64,000 nt of DNA from Panonychus citri (Eukaryota > Arthropoda > Arachnida > Trombidiformes > Tetranychidae): positions 1,488,001 to 1,552,000 of the forward strand of contig NW_026515545.1 in assembly GCF_014898815.1 (NCBI RefSeq), given 5' to 3'. The notes under the pieces are model-generated. The model did not search any database. It worked only from the letters and a program-made list of their open reading frames with translations, and had not been told where the DNA came from. A program made the translations under genes and the position numbers. This document shows positions 47,301-62,300 of this stretch, in pieces (the stretch's first letter is position 1; each line of letters opens with the position of its first letter).

Positions 47301-50300
47301 TAATTTCTTTCCATCTTCACATCACATTCCACCGGTGATATTATCTAGTAAAAATCTTTCACTTTAACTTATTCAATTTATATACTATCAAAATGGATAA
47401 ATGTTTTTCCCACTCTCATCTTCTCCTCCGCCCTAAGGTGAAACTCAGATTAATACCTCTGTTAGATTATATCTCAACAGATTAAACAACTACTCCTCCT
47501 CCTTTTCTCCTCCTTGTTAAGTTCAATTTCGAATCATTTTCGAAGTTCATCAGATATTCGAAATTTTCTTTATCACTTATTTTCTTAATATTTTCCACCA
47601 CCCATCTCTCTCTCTCTCTCTCTCTCTCTTTTCCATCTCTATCAAACACTCTTACCTCTTTTTCCTTGTTTATATTGAGATCTGTATCCGGTAATTTTAA
47701 GCACGTACATAATACGTGATAACTTCCTACCAATGAGTCCACAATCTGACTCAAACTACCCCCACCTCCACAACTACCATAACTTGATCCTCTTCTTAAT
47801 CTTCTTACAATTGTTAATATTATGATTGTTGTTGTAAGCCAAAGATAGAGAGTGAGAGAGTGAGAGAGATGAGGATGCGGAGGTAAACCATTTGTATGTA
47901 CAAAGGTAATTACAAAATGCTTGTTATGCTTTTTTTATATCACATCATATGTTTTCCTCATCCCCATTTTCACTGTTGATGTAAGTGTCCACCCTTTTTC
48001 ATCTTTATCTTCATCATCATCATCAAAAATACTTTCTGATGTTTTCTCATGAAGAATCCTCATGAACTCTATATATTATATGCTTTTCCAATCTAGTTGA
48101 TTACATCTCTCTCTCTCTTTTATCCCTTTCACTCTTCATCTTGAAACAGCAACAAATTTCTGCTTTTGCCTCTGACCAATGGTCAGTATTAATGCTTTGG
48201 TCGTCACTTAACGCGCGTTTATATCTAATTCCCTGTGAGATTTTATATATATTTTCATCTTCATCCATCTCTTTCTTTCCTCTCTTATCATCAACCAGAT
48301 ACATTATCATTTTCTCATCATCTTTTACCTTTTATATTCAAAATGATGATTATGATCATTATCTTGATAAACGTGTTACAAATGATCAACTTTCTCATTC
48401 TTAATCTTAATCATCATCATTATAAGATTAAGATTCTTAAAGTAACACAGTCAAGGTCATAATGAATATCTTTACATTCAATTCAATATCAAACATTATA
48501 ATCAATGTTATGATTACTTATCATTTGCTTGTTTCTAATGATGATACAGTTATGTTGATGATGTTAATGATTAGGATGATGTTTTATCATGTAATATTAA
48601 TAATGTTATCTCAATGTACAGAAGAAACAAAAATCAAATAATAATAGTATCTCACTCGATTTTACCTGGATCATAATAATTTTATCCTCATCATGTTTAT
48701 CCCAAACATCATCTTGTTCAACCTTTATCATCAATTGTTACATTTAATTTATTACCTTGATAACTTTACCATTGTTTCATTTAGGAAGTTATCATCTATA
48801 AGTTATCATTTTTACATCTTCTCTCTCTCTCTCTCATCTTCATCATCAAATTTATCCTCTTTGTCAGGTTATCAATCTCATTTTCCTGTTCATTTTCAAC
48901 CTAATACAAAACAAACTCCCTCAGGGTTTATTATCTGAGATCACATCATCACCTTAGTCATGGACATTGCTGATAATAGTCATAAACAATACATTTATTT
49001 GGATAAATACAATGAATCAATTTTCAGATGATCTAGTTAATTGTTGGAAATTATGGAAAAGTTGTTCAACTCAATCGAGTGGAAAAAAATTGTTTCATTT
49101 TGCTAACCTGAATTTCATTGAAATTTACATTCAATTTCAATATATTGTAACTTAAAGGTTACAACAAATAATACAAATGAAATTGAGCAACAATAATCAT
49201 GGATAATGATCATTATCCCCCCAAGAATATCTCTTCCTCTACTTTTCCTCATCATCTTCATCATCATTATTCAAGAAAATACCATATGAATTGTTTCATT
49301 TTTTTCGAAAATTTCTCTTTCTCTCTCTATTTTTTTTTCTCTTCTCTTTATTGCCTAATTTTCCATCGATTGTTTCCCATGTAAATCTCCCTCCTTCATC
49401 TTCTTAAAAAACTCCCACTCCAAATTCAACCCTAGACTTAGCCCTCAACCCACCCTTCCAAGTATCTTCCACCCTGGTAATCTTTTACCTGCCCATGTAA
49501 CATGCAAGTATATCGATCATTTTTTTCTGACATTTTACAAGAAGATAGAGAAGAAGAAAAAAGTTTCTCCTTCGAATCCCATGTAACAATAATGTAAGAA
49601 CACCAAGAGATAAAAATTCAAATGAAAAACAAAAAGGAAAACAACAACAACAAAGAGAACAGATAATTGAAAAAAAAAGTTCCAACTTATTCAGTAGAAC
49701 TTTTTTTCTCTTCTAATCACTTAACATCAACACATGATTCAGATTAATCTCATTCTGTAGATGGTTACCTGTGACTCTTGACCATGTTAAGTGTATGATT
49801 ATTACCTTGATTATCATGAGTAAACCACCGGTAACCATTTTTTTAACTAATCAATTTCAATGCACGTTATCACGTATCCATAATAATCATATGATAACAA
49901 TAAAAAAACCAGAGAATAGAACTTTTTTCAAGTAAATAGAATTAGTTGAAAGACCATGTAAGTGAGAGAGAGAGAGTTAAAAGTTATGTATTAATAATAA
50001 AAAGAAATAGTAATCATCATCATCGTCTTTCATGGTAATCGTAATAATATGGAAGTGGGTGGTTGATGAGGGTGGGAAAACCCGTTCCAATAGGAAAGCC
50101 ATGAAAAAAATATTCCAACTTGAAGTTCATCATGGGAACCATTGGAAATCAACTATTATTATATGTGAATCTGATGTTTATCACCATTGGAACCAACATG
50201 ATAACTGAACATTATCATTTACTATCAATCGATTATTTTACTTTTCTCTCTCTTTCTCTCGTTCGAAATCTTCTTTGCATCATCATCTTATCTTCCACCT

Positions 50301-53300
50301 CTCTCTCTCTCTCCTCTTCTTCCCACTGGCTATCTTTATAATGGTCATCATCAATTTCCAATCATTTAACGAGTCCCACCAATGACCCTTTCCAACAATC
50401 AGCTAATGAGTTAGTGATTACTTTGCAAAATTGAATAATTTAATCGTAAATGATCAACGTAAATAATTTAATTGTGAATAGTTAACAGTTACCATTGTGA
50501 TATTTTTATTACTCACTGTTAATGATAATTGCTCTTCTTATCACAATTAAATTAATTTACTTACATCATTATTATTATGTTAATCTTCATGTCGAAACAG
50601 TTTCATCAGATTAATATAATCAATGAACTAATAATATCATTTAAATGGATTGTTGTTCAATTGAAAGTGTAACCAGTTGATGTTTCCATTATTGTATAAT
50701 CCATTGAATGTGTTAAGGTTAACAATCAATAGTAACAATTAAAATGGTCAAGTTTACAGGGAATCATTTACCATCATTAGGTTAATCTCAGAGTAATCAT
50801 TTCATTGATGAATTTCATTTTCAACGAGGTCAAAGGTTGTCAACATGGTTCCATCTCAATTCTATCCAGTGACTACTAATGATGGAATAACTTTCTGTTG
50901 TTTCCCTCCGAGTCTCTTGATTGTGGTTCCACTTTGTGATTCAGCTCCAGTCCAGGGTGGGAACTGGAAAGAAACCACCGAGAATCAGAGTTACCTTTTT
51001 TTTTATTTGTTCCTCTCATCATTTAGATTCTTTGTAGACTTTTCCATCGATATCATATTCTAATATTATAATAGTTTTAGTTGAGGTTTTCTCACTCCCA
51101 CCCTGACCTTTTTGTCCAATTCCACGTTTAGAGATATTTTAATCATTCACATTTAGAATCATAAATTTTTTTCCACCAGGTAACTTTTCTCTCTCTCTCT
51201 CTCTTTATCATTTTATCTCTTTTGTTCATTCATGTTCCTGGTCACTGAATTATCAGAACTTTATTTTCCTGTTTCCACTCACTTGACCAAACAATACCAT
51301 CCAACCATGACTCTGATTGTTCATTGCTATTTATACTAATAGTTTGTTGTTTTTTTTTCATTATCATATTTACCATGAAAACCTCAATAAAAATACATAG
51401 ACTTTATGATTGATATTAATTGTCAGGGTATTTGAACTGAGATTTCAGACTCTGATTTGAGATAATCTCAGCCTGGAATCACTATGATTAATCAATATTT
51501 TATCAATGAACTCCAAGTTATTTATTTATATCTATCTAATTGTCGTCATGATTGTTAAACAATCAACAATCAAGATGAGATTTCCCAAGTATCCTCTCTC
51601 TGTGTGTGTGAATTATCATCTGCCAGAACTTTTGTTTCCCGTATATAACCATGAAACTATTATCATGAATTTCCGTATCTCTTTTCAAGCATGAAAAACA
51701 ATCAGTCAATTGTGTACAATTATGACAATCATCATAATGAAGACAATTAGCCAACTTAATTGAGCCTAAATCTAATGTACAGCTAATCAAACAATCAAAG
51801 AACAACAACAATTAAATAGAAGCCAAAAATAACCATGAATCTAATCATCAGAATCATCCATATGATGGTAAATTATATAAGATCATGAATTAATGAATAA
51901 CAATCAACTCTAAGTGATTAAGGGAATTGTGATCAGTCATCAAAAGGACAGTTTAATCAAACCTTTTCAACTGACCAATATGGACATAGACTGATGACTC
52001 TGATTATATTGTCAATTGATTTTCCTCTTGTTTTCCTCCTACAAATTTCATCATGATTATGATTTCTAGTTAATATAAAATTCTGAATACTCATGAGTTT
52101 TCATGGGTAAAAATCAAATAAAAAAGTAACAGTCTCCTAGTTAAGAATGGGAAATATACAGAAATGATTTCGGTTCCTGTTGGTTGATTACTCAAGTAAT
52201 TAGCTGTGATATTATGATACACACACAGAGATAATATGAGATTTTCAAAAAAATTCAGAATATAATCATGAGAAAATGAATCTGATATGAAATTTCAAGT
52301 TCTCATTTCAAATGAATTCATTTTTTATTATTATCAATCATTAAAAATCATCTGATTGTTGAGCTTGAAGTTATCATTTAACTGTTTGGTTTGGTTTTAG
52401 CTAATTGCTGATTAATTTATCTCCATGGTTATTGTTGATTATTATTGTTTTAATTGATAGAACTGAATTAAATTGGTTCCTATTTAAAAATAGTCCAACT
52501 GTCATTTACTGACAATTACGTTTAATTGTGATACATTGTAACTAGTGACAGTTTATGAATGAATTGTTATTATATTATTCTGATCATTTATTTCCTAGGT
52601 GTGGTTAATATTAATTTCTTATTGATTTTTATACCAATTTACTGGATTAATTTAGTTAAACAATTTGAATAAGATCAGCTGATTATCTGTTGTGTTTTGT
52701 GGCAAATTTGTTGCATTAATATTGATCGTAATTAGGTTTCGATCTGGAATTTAATTGATTGTGTGTTAACAATTTGATTACCTTTTTTTTTTAAATTGTC
52801 TTACAATTACGAAGCCCTTGAAGTTGCTAAATCAACGAGTGATTAAATTGATCAGACAATTAAATTTGATTAGTGATTATAAATAATTCCCAATGTGAAT
52901 ATTAAATTGTTATTTGATGGAAAGTGACAGTTAATAAATTTTTTTATGTATTAACAATCAACATGAATTAAGTAAACATTTAATAACAATATACTCATCA
53001 AATGAGTTGATTAACTGAACTGAATCTGTAAATATTAATTTAAACTTTAATTATTATTTACAAATCAATTAAATGGTTGAACCGGAAATTCAAAATCAAA
53101 AGTTGAAATGTCCAATAATAATAATAAATGGGATGAGTTTGAAGAAACCGGAAAAGGATTTGATGAGAGTGAGCAAACTTCCGGTTGCTTGAGTGAAAAA
53201 AAACTTGAAATCTCAAAGTTGTTCAAAATCATGCATATATACAAATGATAATTATAAATACAATTTACCTTGACCATTACAAAAATACACTTGACCTTTT

Positions 53301-56300
53301 CAATGAGTCACTAATTACTAGAGGAAGAAAAAAAAAGAAATGCTAACTAACAATTAATCAGCAGAAAAAAGTAACATTTCTATACATATTGATTAACGAT
53401 TGAAATACACAAATCACCCTGAGGGTATTTGGTTAATGATATCCAACTGATTCATGAATAATTAAAAGATCAACTTAACAATTAACCCTAATGAACTATA
53501 TATAAATACATTTTATGAGAGTGAAGGTAAAATAATAAAAATAATCTTGCCCTCGATTAACCTAAAATCGTTGGAGGGTAAAAAATATGAGAGAGAGCTG
53601 AAAGTTATCCTGTTTAAATTGACATCATCATATTATCATCATGTACTTGGAAGGATATGATTGAAATAGTGAGTAAGAAAGAAAAGGATTCAGGTAACAT
53701 TTAAATTACGATCTGAATGAAATCCAGTTCTCTATGAAAAGTTCACAATCGAATCATTTTTTTCATTCTCTCTTTCTCACTCCTCTCTCTCTCTCAATGA
53801 TAATAACAAATAGGAATTACTAATTCATGGAGGATGAAATATCTCCCTGGTTTCTCATCATCATCAACAATATAACAACTCCACCCAAAAATCATTTGAT
53901 CAATAAAAACTACAAACTCAAATCAAACAGTTTCGGGTTAATAATGAGACCAAAATTCTGGTCAACTAATGATGACCATGGTTAGCATTTTATTATCCTA
54001 AAGAAATAAACTGTTAACTATTAACTTTTAATCTACTCTGTGATTATCATGATGATTAATCTCTCATCGAAACAATTTAGATGAAATCTTAAATGTTTGC
54101 ATAAACAATGAACGATTCTCATTTTTACTTGTGACAATTGTTTCACTTTGATTGTTGTGACAATGACAATTGATTATCATTGCTTTAGATTACAATCAAA
54201 TCTTGATAATGGTAAGGAAAAGGTTTAGTTTCAGCTCGATAGTAAATGTCAACCTTGCTTTTTATTATTATCATTTTCAAACTGAATATTTATCAATATG
54301 AAACCGGAATCATCATCATGAATACTTAAACTTTCATCGTTTGAAATAAGTTATCATGATGATGGTGATGATAGCTCATTGACAATACAAATAATATGCT
54401 CAAGATTATATCATGGAAACTGAAAATAATCTCAATAATAGTTAAGCTATTAGGGTAAAGTAAATTATGTTTCCTATGGGAATTTAACTAAACTTGTTTA
54501 AGATGAAAAGTAGACCCAAGAAAATCAGAATTATCTGAATAAAAGAGCCCAGAATTATCATGATTACTTTCCATGAATTTGTTTCCATCCTCTTAGATTA
54601 GATTGGAAATTTTTTCTCCTTCAAGTTCAATGTTTCCAACGGGAATCACACCTTCAACTATTGTCTAGCCAAATTCTGTACTCCTGGATTACCTGAGATT
54701 CTGAGAACGGGGATGAATTTTACTGAATAATCTTTACTCCAATTTTTGTCGATTATTTCGAAAATAATAAATATAAATTTCGCAATAAATGTTGCATATT
54801 GTTTATTATATTCATCATTTAGATTAAAATCCAATGATGATGCTTTTCTATCAGTTGAATGTTGAACTCGTTTCATGATAAGCTCATGAATATTTCTGAA
54901 TTGGCTCAATAGTTTTATTTTTGCTTCTCATCGTATTCTGATTTATCTTTAGATACTTGGTGAGGGTTCATCATGATGTTTAGGAAGATGTTTCATCTTG
55001 ATGATAAAAAGCTAAAACTAATGATGATGAGGAAATTTTCTTACTTCTTGGTGATATTTTTTACTCAAATATTGTCAACCCTTGAATTGCGTGATTCTGA
55101 GTAATCAGAATAAACTTACGATAAAACTCATGAACAGTTTCAGAACTTATGTTTTTTTCTCTTCTCTTATTTTCTCATCATCTTTTCAATTCATATTCAA
55201 CATTTACTACAACGTTTTTCCTTTTACTCTCTCTCTCTCTCTCAGTTTCTCCATCTTATCATCATGCTTATCTTCATCATGAACTTCAATCTCTCTCATT
55301 ATTTTTTTCTCTCTTCAGAAATGAGTATCACGAATCCAAAGGTAACTTTGAGATGAAGAAAATGTTACTCTTACTCTCTAACCTCTGATACTTGAAGATG
55401 TTTCAATGATACCTGAAGATTCATGATGTTGAGAGCATTTCCACCATGAATGATGAACTTTTGTCGTGTTCAGTTATCCATCTAGTGTCCATCTATTGCT
55501 CTCTATTGATTCATTAAAAGCTAAACAATCAAATTAAATCTCTTGACTTTTAATGGATTTAAATAAAACCATTTACTTGTTTCATTCTTTGTTTCGATCA
55601 GGGTGATAACGTTTTTATAATCATATTCAGATTTTATCGAGAAACGTGAAAAGTTTCACAACTATTTCCATGAAAATTTAATCTAAAATATGTAATATTA
55701 AGATTCCAACTTTTCTTAATGATTTATCAATTGATCTGATTGGAAATACATGTATTGATATACATGTATATCTGAGCCCAAGTTACGACATTCGAACTGA
55801 AAAAAAACTTTGTCCCTCGGTCCAAACTTCTGACCAGTTAGATTGTTATGATCGAAAAAAAAACTTCAGGTGACCTTGAATAACCTTGGTACTGGATAAA
55901 CCTTAAGATATAAGTCCTAAAAGCGGCATTTACACAGAATCGCAATGACCTCTAACGAAAGTCCTTTCGTTTCAAACTAATTGTCTGAATGGAAATAATT
56001 TTGATAATATAAAATTAATGATAAAACAACAATCAAATTGATTTTTTTTTCATTTGTGACAATTTCATAATCAATTGAGCAACTTTTCAATAACTATCAG
56101 TATCATTAATTAATTATTCATCTTAATGGTTATTGGATTAATGGTTTATCATCGTAAATATTAATAATAACAATCAAAAATGATTATATTTAGGTTGTTG
56201 ATTGTTTACATTTTCTTGTGGTATTGATTTGTCTGCTCGTCTCTTTGCAAGGACAATTAATCATTAATTTGAATTTACAATCACTTTATTAACATGTGAT

Positions 56301-59300
56301 GGTCTTAATCATGATTAGTTAGTTTATTTACATGATGATTACAGGTAAAAGTTTAAGATAATCTCTTGGATTCTGATGACAGGGGAATATGATTGATTCA
56401 TAATCAATCTTAATCACTCAATGACAACCATCATGTTGTGGGTGATTCATGAAGATAAGATGAGCATCAAATATGAATTATAATAATCTAACGTATTCAG
56501 AATTCTTGGGAATTGAGAAAACGAAAATTTTCCCATAAATTATTTTCGACAATTCTATTGGTCAAATATTGAATATTTTCATTCTAAATTCGGTAAATTA
56601 TTTATCGATTGATTTGTATTGGGAAAGAGAATTAATTTTTTCTTCTCTATCTAATTGATTCACTTTTAACAAGATGATTTGTTAATTCACTTTTTCCATT
56701 GAACCATTAAACTATCGTTAAGAGTAAATTATTGTCGGTTAACAATTTAAACTAAGCACTTTAATATTGATGAACAATTTAAATTGTAAAACATTTGCCT
56801 CAGTTTGAAAACAATCAATAAATTCAAATGATTTGTCAAAATGGTTCATACCTATTAATTAACTTTAATCATGACTTACAATCCTAATCATTAAGTGATT
56901 AAAAATCATCATCAACTTAAACATGATCAAATTAATTGTCTTAAGGATTAGATAACTAACCAATATCAATACTTATTACAATCAAATTTTGTTGATACAA
57001 TTACAAATTGATTATTACAATGATTTTGAGACAATAACATTTACCAAGTAAATTGAGTTACAATTTTTTTTACCTTCAACAATTTAGCAAATTCAGTTAA
57101 ATTGTGATCAACTAAATTGCTGTAAAGAATCAATATTAATGGGTGAGTTTATATATTAGTAGGATAAATTATCATTATCTCAGATTATTATTACATCACA
57201 ATGTATTTACCTTTGAACAGGTAGATAAGTATGAAAGAAAAGTGGATGAAAGGTTGAAATATCCTAAGGGTAACATTCATTATTAGAACTATTTTTTTCC
57301 AAAGTTCTAACAATAAAAATAATGATAATATACTTTTAGATGTTGATACATTTTGATATCGTTGATGAAAGAGAAAGTGGGAATTGGATTGTAACGATTT
57401 CCAAGTAAATAAGTGATCTCATGGTAATGGTATCACTTTACACGGTGGGAGTTGATGGTTGATGACGGTGGGTGAAACTATTAACCCCAATTGACTTGTG
57501 TCTCTTTGTAATATTATCAACATAACCCTCCGTCATAATCAAGGTGAATAAGTTTTACTATAATAATATTGATAATCTGATTCTGTTGGCAACAACTTCC
57601 GATTTATTATCAAAAATAGTCAACTTGAGTTTCCATCATCAATCATGTTATCCTGTCTTCCTGTTGTCATCTTATCTTTACATGTTCATTATCAATTGAT
57701 TGTGAATGAAAATTTAAGTCACATTTATTGTGTTGAATTATGAGAGAGTAATTAAATCATCCATTTGGTTTTAGTTAATCATCAACAATTTCGATCGTTT
57801 TTAATAATATTCAAGTGATAATTGGGTTTTCCATTTCTTTTTCCGTTCAGGTTATCACATTGGAGTTGATGGACTAAGGATAAACAGAATTGAAGTTCCC
57901 TCATCGGTTCCTAATGGTTCCCGTGTAGTTTTATACTGTGATTATGATCTCGAAGGTCTTGGCCTGTATTCCGTTAAATGGTATAAGAATTATGTTGAAT
58001 TTTTCCGATTCATTCCTTCAGGATCGGAGCCAGAAGCTACATTTCCACTCGAAGGTGCCTATGTTGATGTAAGTACGAACAAAAAAAAAGCTCGAACAAC
58101 CGATTAGAACCGAACTTCAATCGAAAATTTTATTTCATGATTCATCTCCGTTCGTATCAAGTACAATCAATAAATCATCGATATTCATCATAATTAACGA
58201 CAATTTAGTTGACAATATTGGTTGATTAACATTCTGATTAAGATCAACTGAAAGATTATCATGTTAATGAAACATTTTCTTAGGTCGAGAAGTTTAAATT
58301 AGCTACCAACTATTGATTAATGTTAATTTACCAACAACTAATTTAGTTAAATTTAAATTAACTCAAATCACGTTATCATGTTTAGTGATTAATATGAAAC
58401 ATTAATTTTTTTTCCTTTTTTCTTTACATTTAATTCACTGATTAACTTATCAAGTAATAACAAAGATGATCTGATTTTTTAATTGTTACAACAAATTATC
58501 AGTATTGTGTTAATTAACATTTAATAATGAAAGGTTACCTGATTAACTGTTTCGTGTTGTTAAACTTTTAATTGATCTAATTAATTGTTAACCAATCATG
58601 CTAATTGTAGTTGTGTTGTTAATTATAAACTTTATAAGCCAACCCTTTAAATCATTAATCAGACTGTGAACATAAACTAACTCATCAGATTTATAATTAG
58701 TACAGAAAAAAAAAGAATCACAATTAACTTTTTAATTGTTTGCCTGTTCTGAGGATAAGGGAAAGAATAGTTAATTACGGGTGTGTTAAATTACTAACAA
58801 AGAATCATAATGATCACAATTAAATTAATTAATTACCATTTTGTTTGTTTTTTTCTTTCTCTCAGATTTCAAACTCAAATGCTACTCATGTGACTCTCAC
58901 TCGAACTGATCTTAATTCTGAAGGTTCATATGCCTGCGAAGTGTCAACTGATCAAATGTACACCACAATTAGAGCGGAGAGACAAATGAAAATCTATGGT
59001 AAATTAACAATCAACCAATTCCCCGATAATTAGCAATCGATTTGAGCCCAATTGAGCCGATCAACATTTCCAATTCTAATTGTTATCAAAATAATTACAT
59101 CTCCTTCCGGATAATCAATATTATGAATGTGATTCGTTGAAATTATTTACCAATAAGATGTTAATTGTATAATTATCCAAAGACAGCCTAATTGTTGGTG
59201 TAACAATTAGTAATTAGTATTATTTTCTCCGGTAATTTTTAATTGTTAGGGAGTGAATTGTGACTAGGGTCGTTCTTTAATTGTTAAAGATCGTTCTTAT

Positions 59301-62300
59301 CGAATTTTCGTCTTTAGAACTTTTTTCGAGAAACTTTTTGTTTCGGCGAAAAAGTTTCAACTCCATCTTATCATCGGTTTCAATTGTGATTGTAATTAGT
59401 GAGATAACTTGATAACTCTGATGGAGGAAACAGTTTACTTGATTACTGAGAGATATTCAGATGATTTGTAAGGAAAGATTCAGGAGATTGTTATAAGATG
59501 ATGATGACAGGGAGTGTGAATTGGAAAGGAGGAAATTGAGAGAGTGGAAGATAATCTGATGTATCTCCTCTTGAAACATTCTCATCCCCTGAAAGTAAAT
59601 GCTACAGTTAAATGGATAGAAAATACTTTTGTCCTCTGTCAATGGTCAATATAAAGGTAACACTTGTTTAATGAGATCTACTGATGAAGATGAAGAGCTG
59701 ATGATGGTCAAAGATAATAGCGTGTGGGTCAAATTGTAAGGAGAAGAGGATGATAAGGTTAAGGTTAAGGGAGGAAATGATGATAAAGATTTCAGGTGAT
59801 TGTTGAGATTCAAAAGTCATGTTACTTGTTTTAGATAGCGGGGAAAAATAACAATCCAAAGATATATAACTAAAGAGATTTGAAAAGAAGGGAAAAAAAG
59901 GAAACATCATTTAATGACCAATAGAAAGATAAGTCCAAGTGGATGGACATTAGTTTTATCGGAATTAAGGTTGACCCAATCTCGAACTAGATTTAACCAT
60001 TATTACTGAATTATCTGAATTTATCATCATCATCATCAGAGAACTTGAAATATTCAGATGAATTCTTGACTGTCCTTTCAAACAATCAAATGGAAATCAA
60101 AGTTTCTCTCACCAATAGGGATTCGAGTAACTATTGTAAAATCAACCATTCAGAATCTGATTAATCATTCAGGATGAAATTCAATGAATTTCGAGTAACT
60201 TTTATACCATGTTAACCAACTTTCATCTATTAACATGGTATACCTTTTACTCTTTGTCCGAGTAAAGATATTGGAACATTGTTTTTATCTCCAAGCATTT
60301 GATACTTTCTATCGAAAAGTTATCATGAGAGAGAGAGAGAGATACAGGGAGATTCATCTTTGGAATAATTTTTTTCTCTTCTTTTGGTGCTAATTTTTTA
60401 TTCTAGTTCCGGGTTCTGTGTATATTCCCTATTTCAGTTTTTTTCCTGTTGCTGATTCCTCAAGTCAATCATTGAACTCTCAGGGAATGAAAGCTGAAGC
60501 TTAATATATGAAGATGATAAAAGAGGAACCACCTCCTTTTCCCTGAAGTTTTTTTTTCTACTTCCTATTCTTACCTTGAGGGTATATATATCTTCATTTT
60601 TTAACCACTTTCATCTTCAGAAATAATCATGAAGCATTCTGGTTGAAAGTTAGATAGTATATGCTTTGGGGAGTTTGCGAGAAAACTTGAAGACTTGGTC
60701 AGTTGAATTGCTGATGATGAAAAGTTAATAGTTACAAGTTGATTAACACCATCAAGGTATCTGAATACCCTGAATGTAGTATATAAATAAACCTGAATAA
60801 TGTTTATTTTTCTCATAAGTTAATGAATTGAAGATGAGACTGAAACAAACAGATGATGAAATTTACCTTGACCATTTAAATGGTCAATTTGTCCATTGAA
60901 ATTAAAATTTTTACTTTTTTCCTCACATTTACCAGACACAACATATTGATTAACTTTTTTAATTTAGTTTGTCCATCTCTCTCTCTCTCTCTTGGTCAAA
61001 TCAAACAAGTTGCTATGAAATAACAAATGATTGACCCAATTCATGAATTTTCAATTAACTTACGATTTTTATTTCATGTCCAGTTTTACCTGATGAAAAG
61101 ATGACCATTGAAGGAAAGGAGCTCGAATATGACATTGGTCACATTATCAATTTAACTTGTATTTCAGGTCCATCTAAACCAGCAGCACGATTATCTTGGT
61201 ATATTAATGACCGAAAGGTTAGTTAACCTAAACAATTAACCTTCTTCAAGATTGATTAAGATTAGAGATGATTTTTCTCGTTAATGAATTGACTCATCTC
61301 AATATCTCAAATGATCTCAAAAAGCCCGAAAATCAAAACCGACTAACAACCTAATCCTTTAAATTTACCTTTTCTCCCCTTCAATGGCTCCAATAACTTA
61401 ATCACCTTCTAATTGTCCAGCCAACGTCCGGTGAAAAGCTCACTAAATCTGTACATAATACAACCAATGGTCTTTTTGTTACGAAATTAGGATTAGTCTT
61501 CCATAGTCATACAAGTTACTTTGAAAAGGGTTTACTCAGAATCCAATGTAGAGCAAATTTAATCCTTGCTTTTCAATTTGAATCATCTGAATATCCACTT
61601 GGTGATAGTTCAAGAAGTAAATCTCATAAGCATCTCTATGGTAAGTGAAGCTCTTAATAACTGACCATAATCAACTTAAAATAGAATTCAGAATTTTTGA
61701 TAAAACGGAAACTTTATTTTCTTTTCCAGGAGCTGAAGTAAAGGTTGAAAAAGAGGCTCCGTTAATCCTTAAAAGAGATAATCTTGTTAATAAGTATCGA
61801 GTCAATGATACACTTTATCTTAATTGTACATCTCATTCTAAACTTGCTCATCTTAGTTGGTTCATCAATGAAGACAAGGTAATTATCATCATCATCTTAA
61901 TCTAATATAAAAATAAATTGATGGTTAAATTGTAATATATTAGCATGAAAGGATAATTGATCAATCATCAATCAAGAATAAAATCAATTGGATTATGTAT
62001 GTTAACTCGTTGAATATTGAAAAGATTGAAACAGATGAAGAGATTGAATGATTTTTTCATGAGAATCGGAATTAGATTGGAAGATGAAAAATTGTGATTG
62101 ATTTTTACGCCAGGTAAGAAATGGTTTCATGGCTGATTGGGTAAAGAAAATATCTATGGGTATTTATTATTGTATTTTCCATGAAGATAAACATATAAGA
62201 ATATCTGATATCAGGTAGATGAATCGGTTCCATGGGCTGATTGTAAATTTTGTTTTCTCTCGATTCATTTTTACCTTCACTTGATTTCCTATGGTGTATA

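Larger units (their letters stand above)
41401..57850 (+). other. 16.4-kb first intron of the beat-like gene (no other gene seen)
   Basis: Starts with GTAAGT and ends with TTCCGTTCAG. It is AT-rich throughout, with many CAT/GAT and CT/GA microsatellites. No open frame exceeds about 92 residues and none shows a domain. Contents noted separately: an inverted-repeat element at 44261-44488, a palindrome at 46530-46555, and microsatellites. The patch at 55780-55990 is less AT-rich and does not resemble its surroundings. The interval could hide unrecognised noncoding RNA or enhancers; none can be supported by eye. Confidence 0.7.

Noticed and set aside
42534..55388. Numerous 60-90 residue open frames in the long intron
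   Set aside because: They consist of His/Ile/Ser/Leu runs from CAT, ATC and CT microsatellites, with no start context, domains or matching exons.
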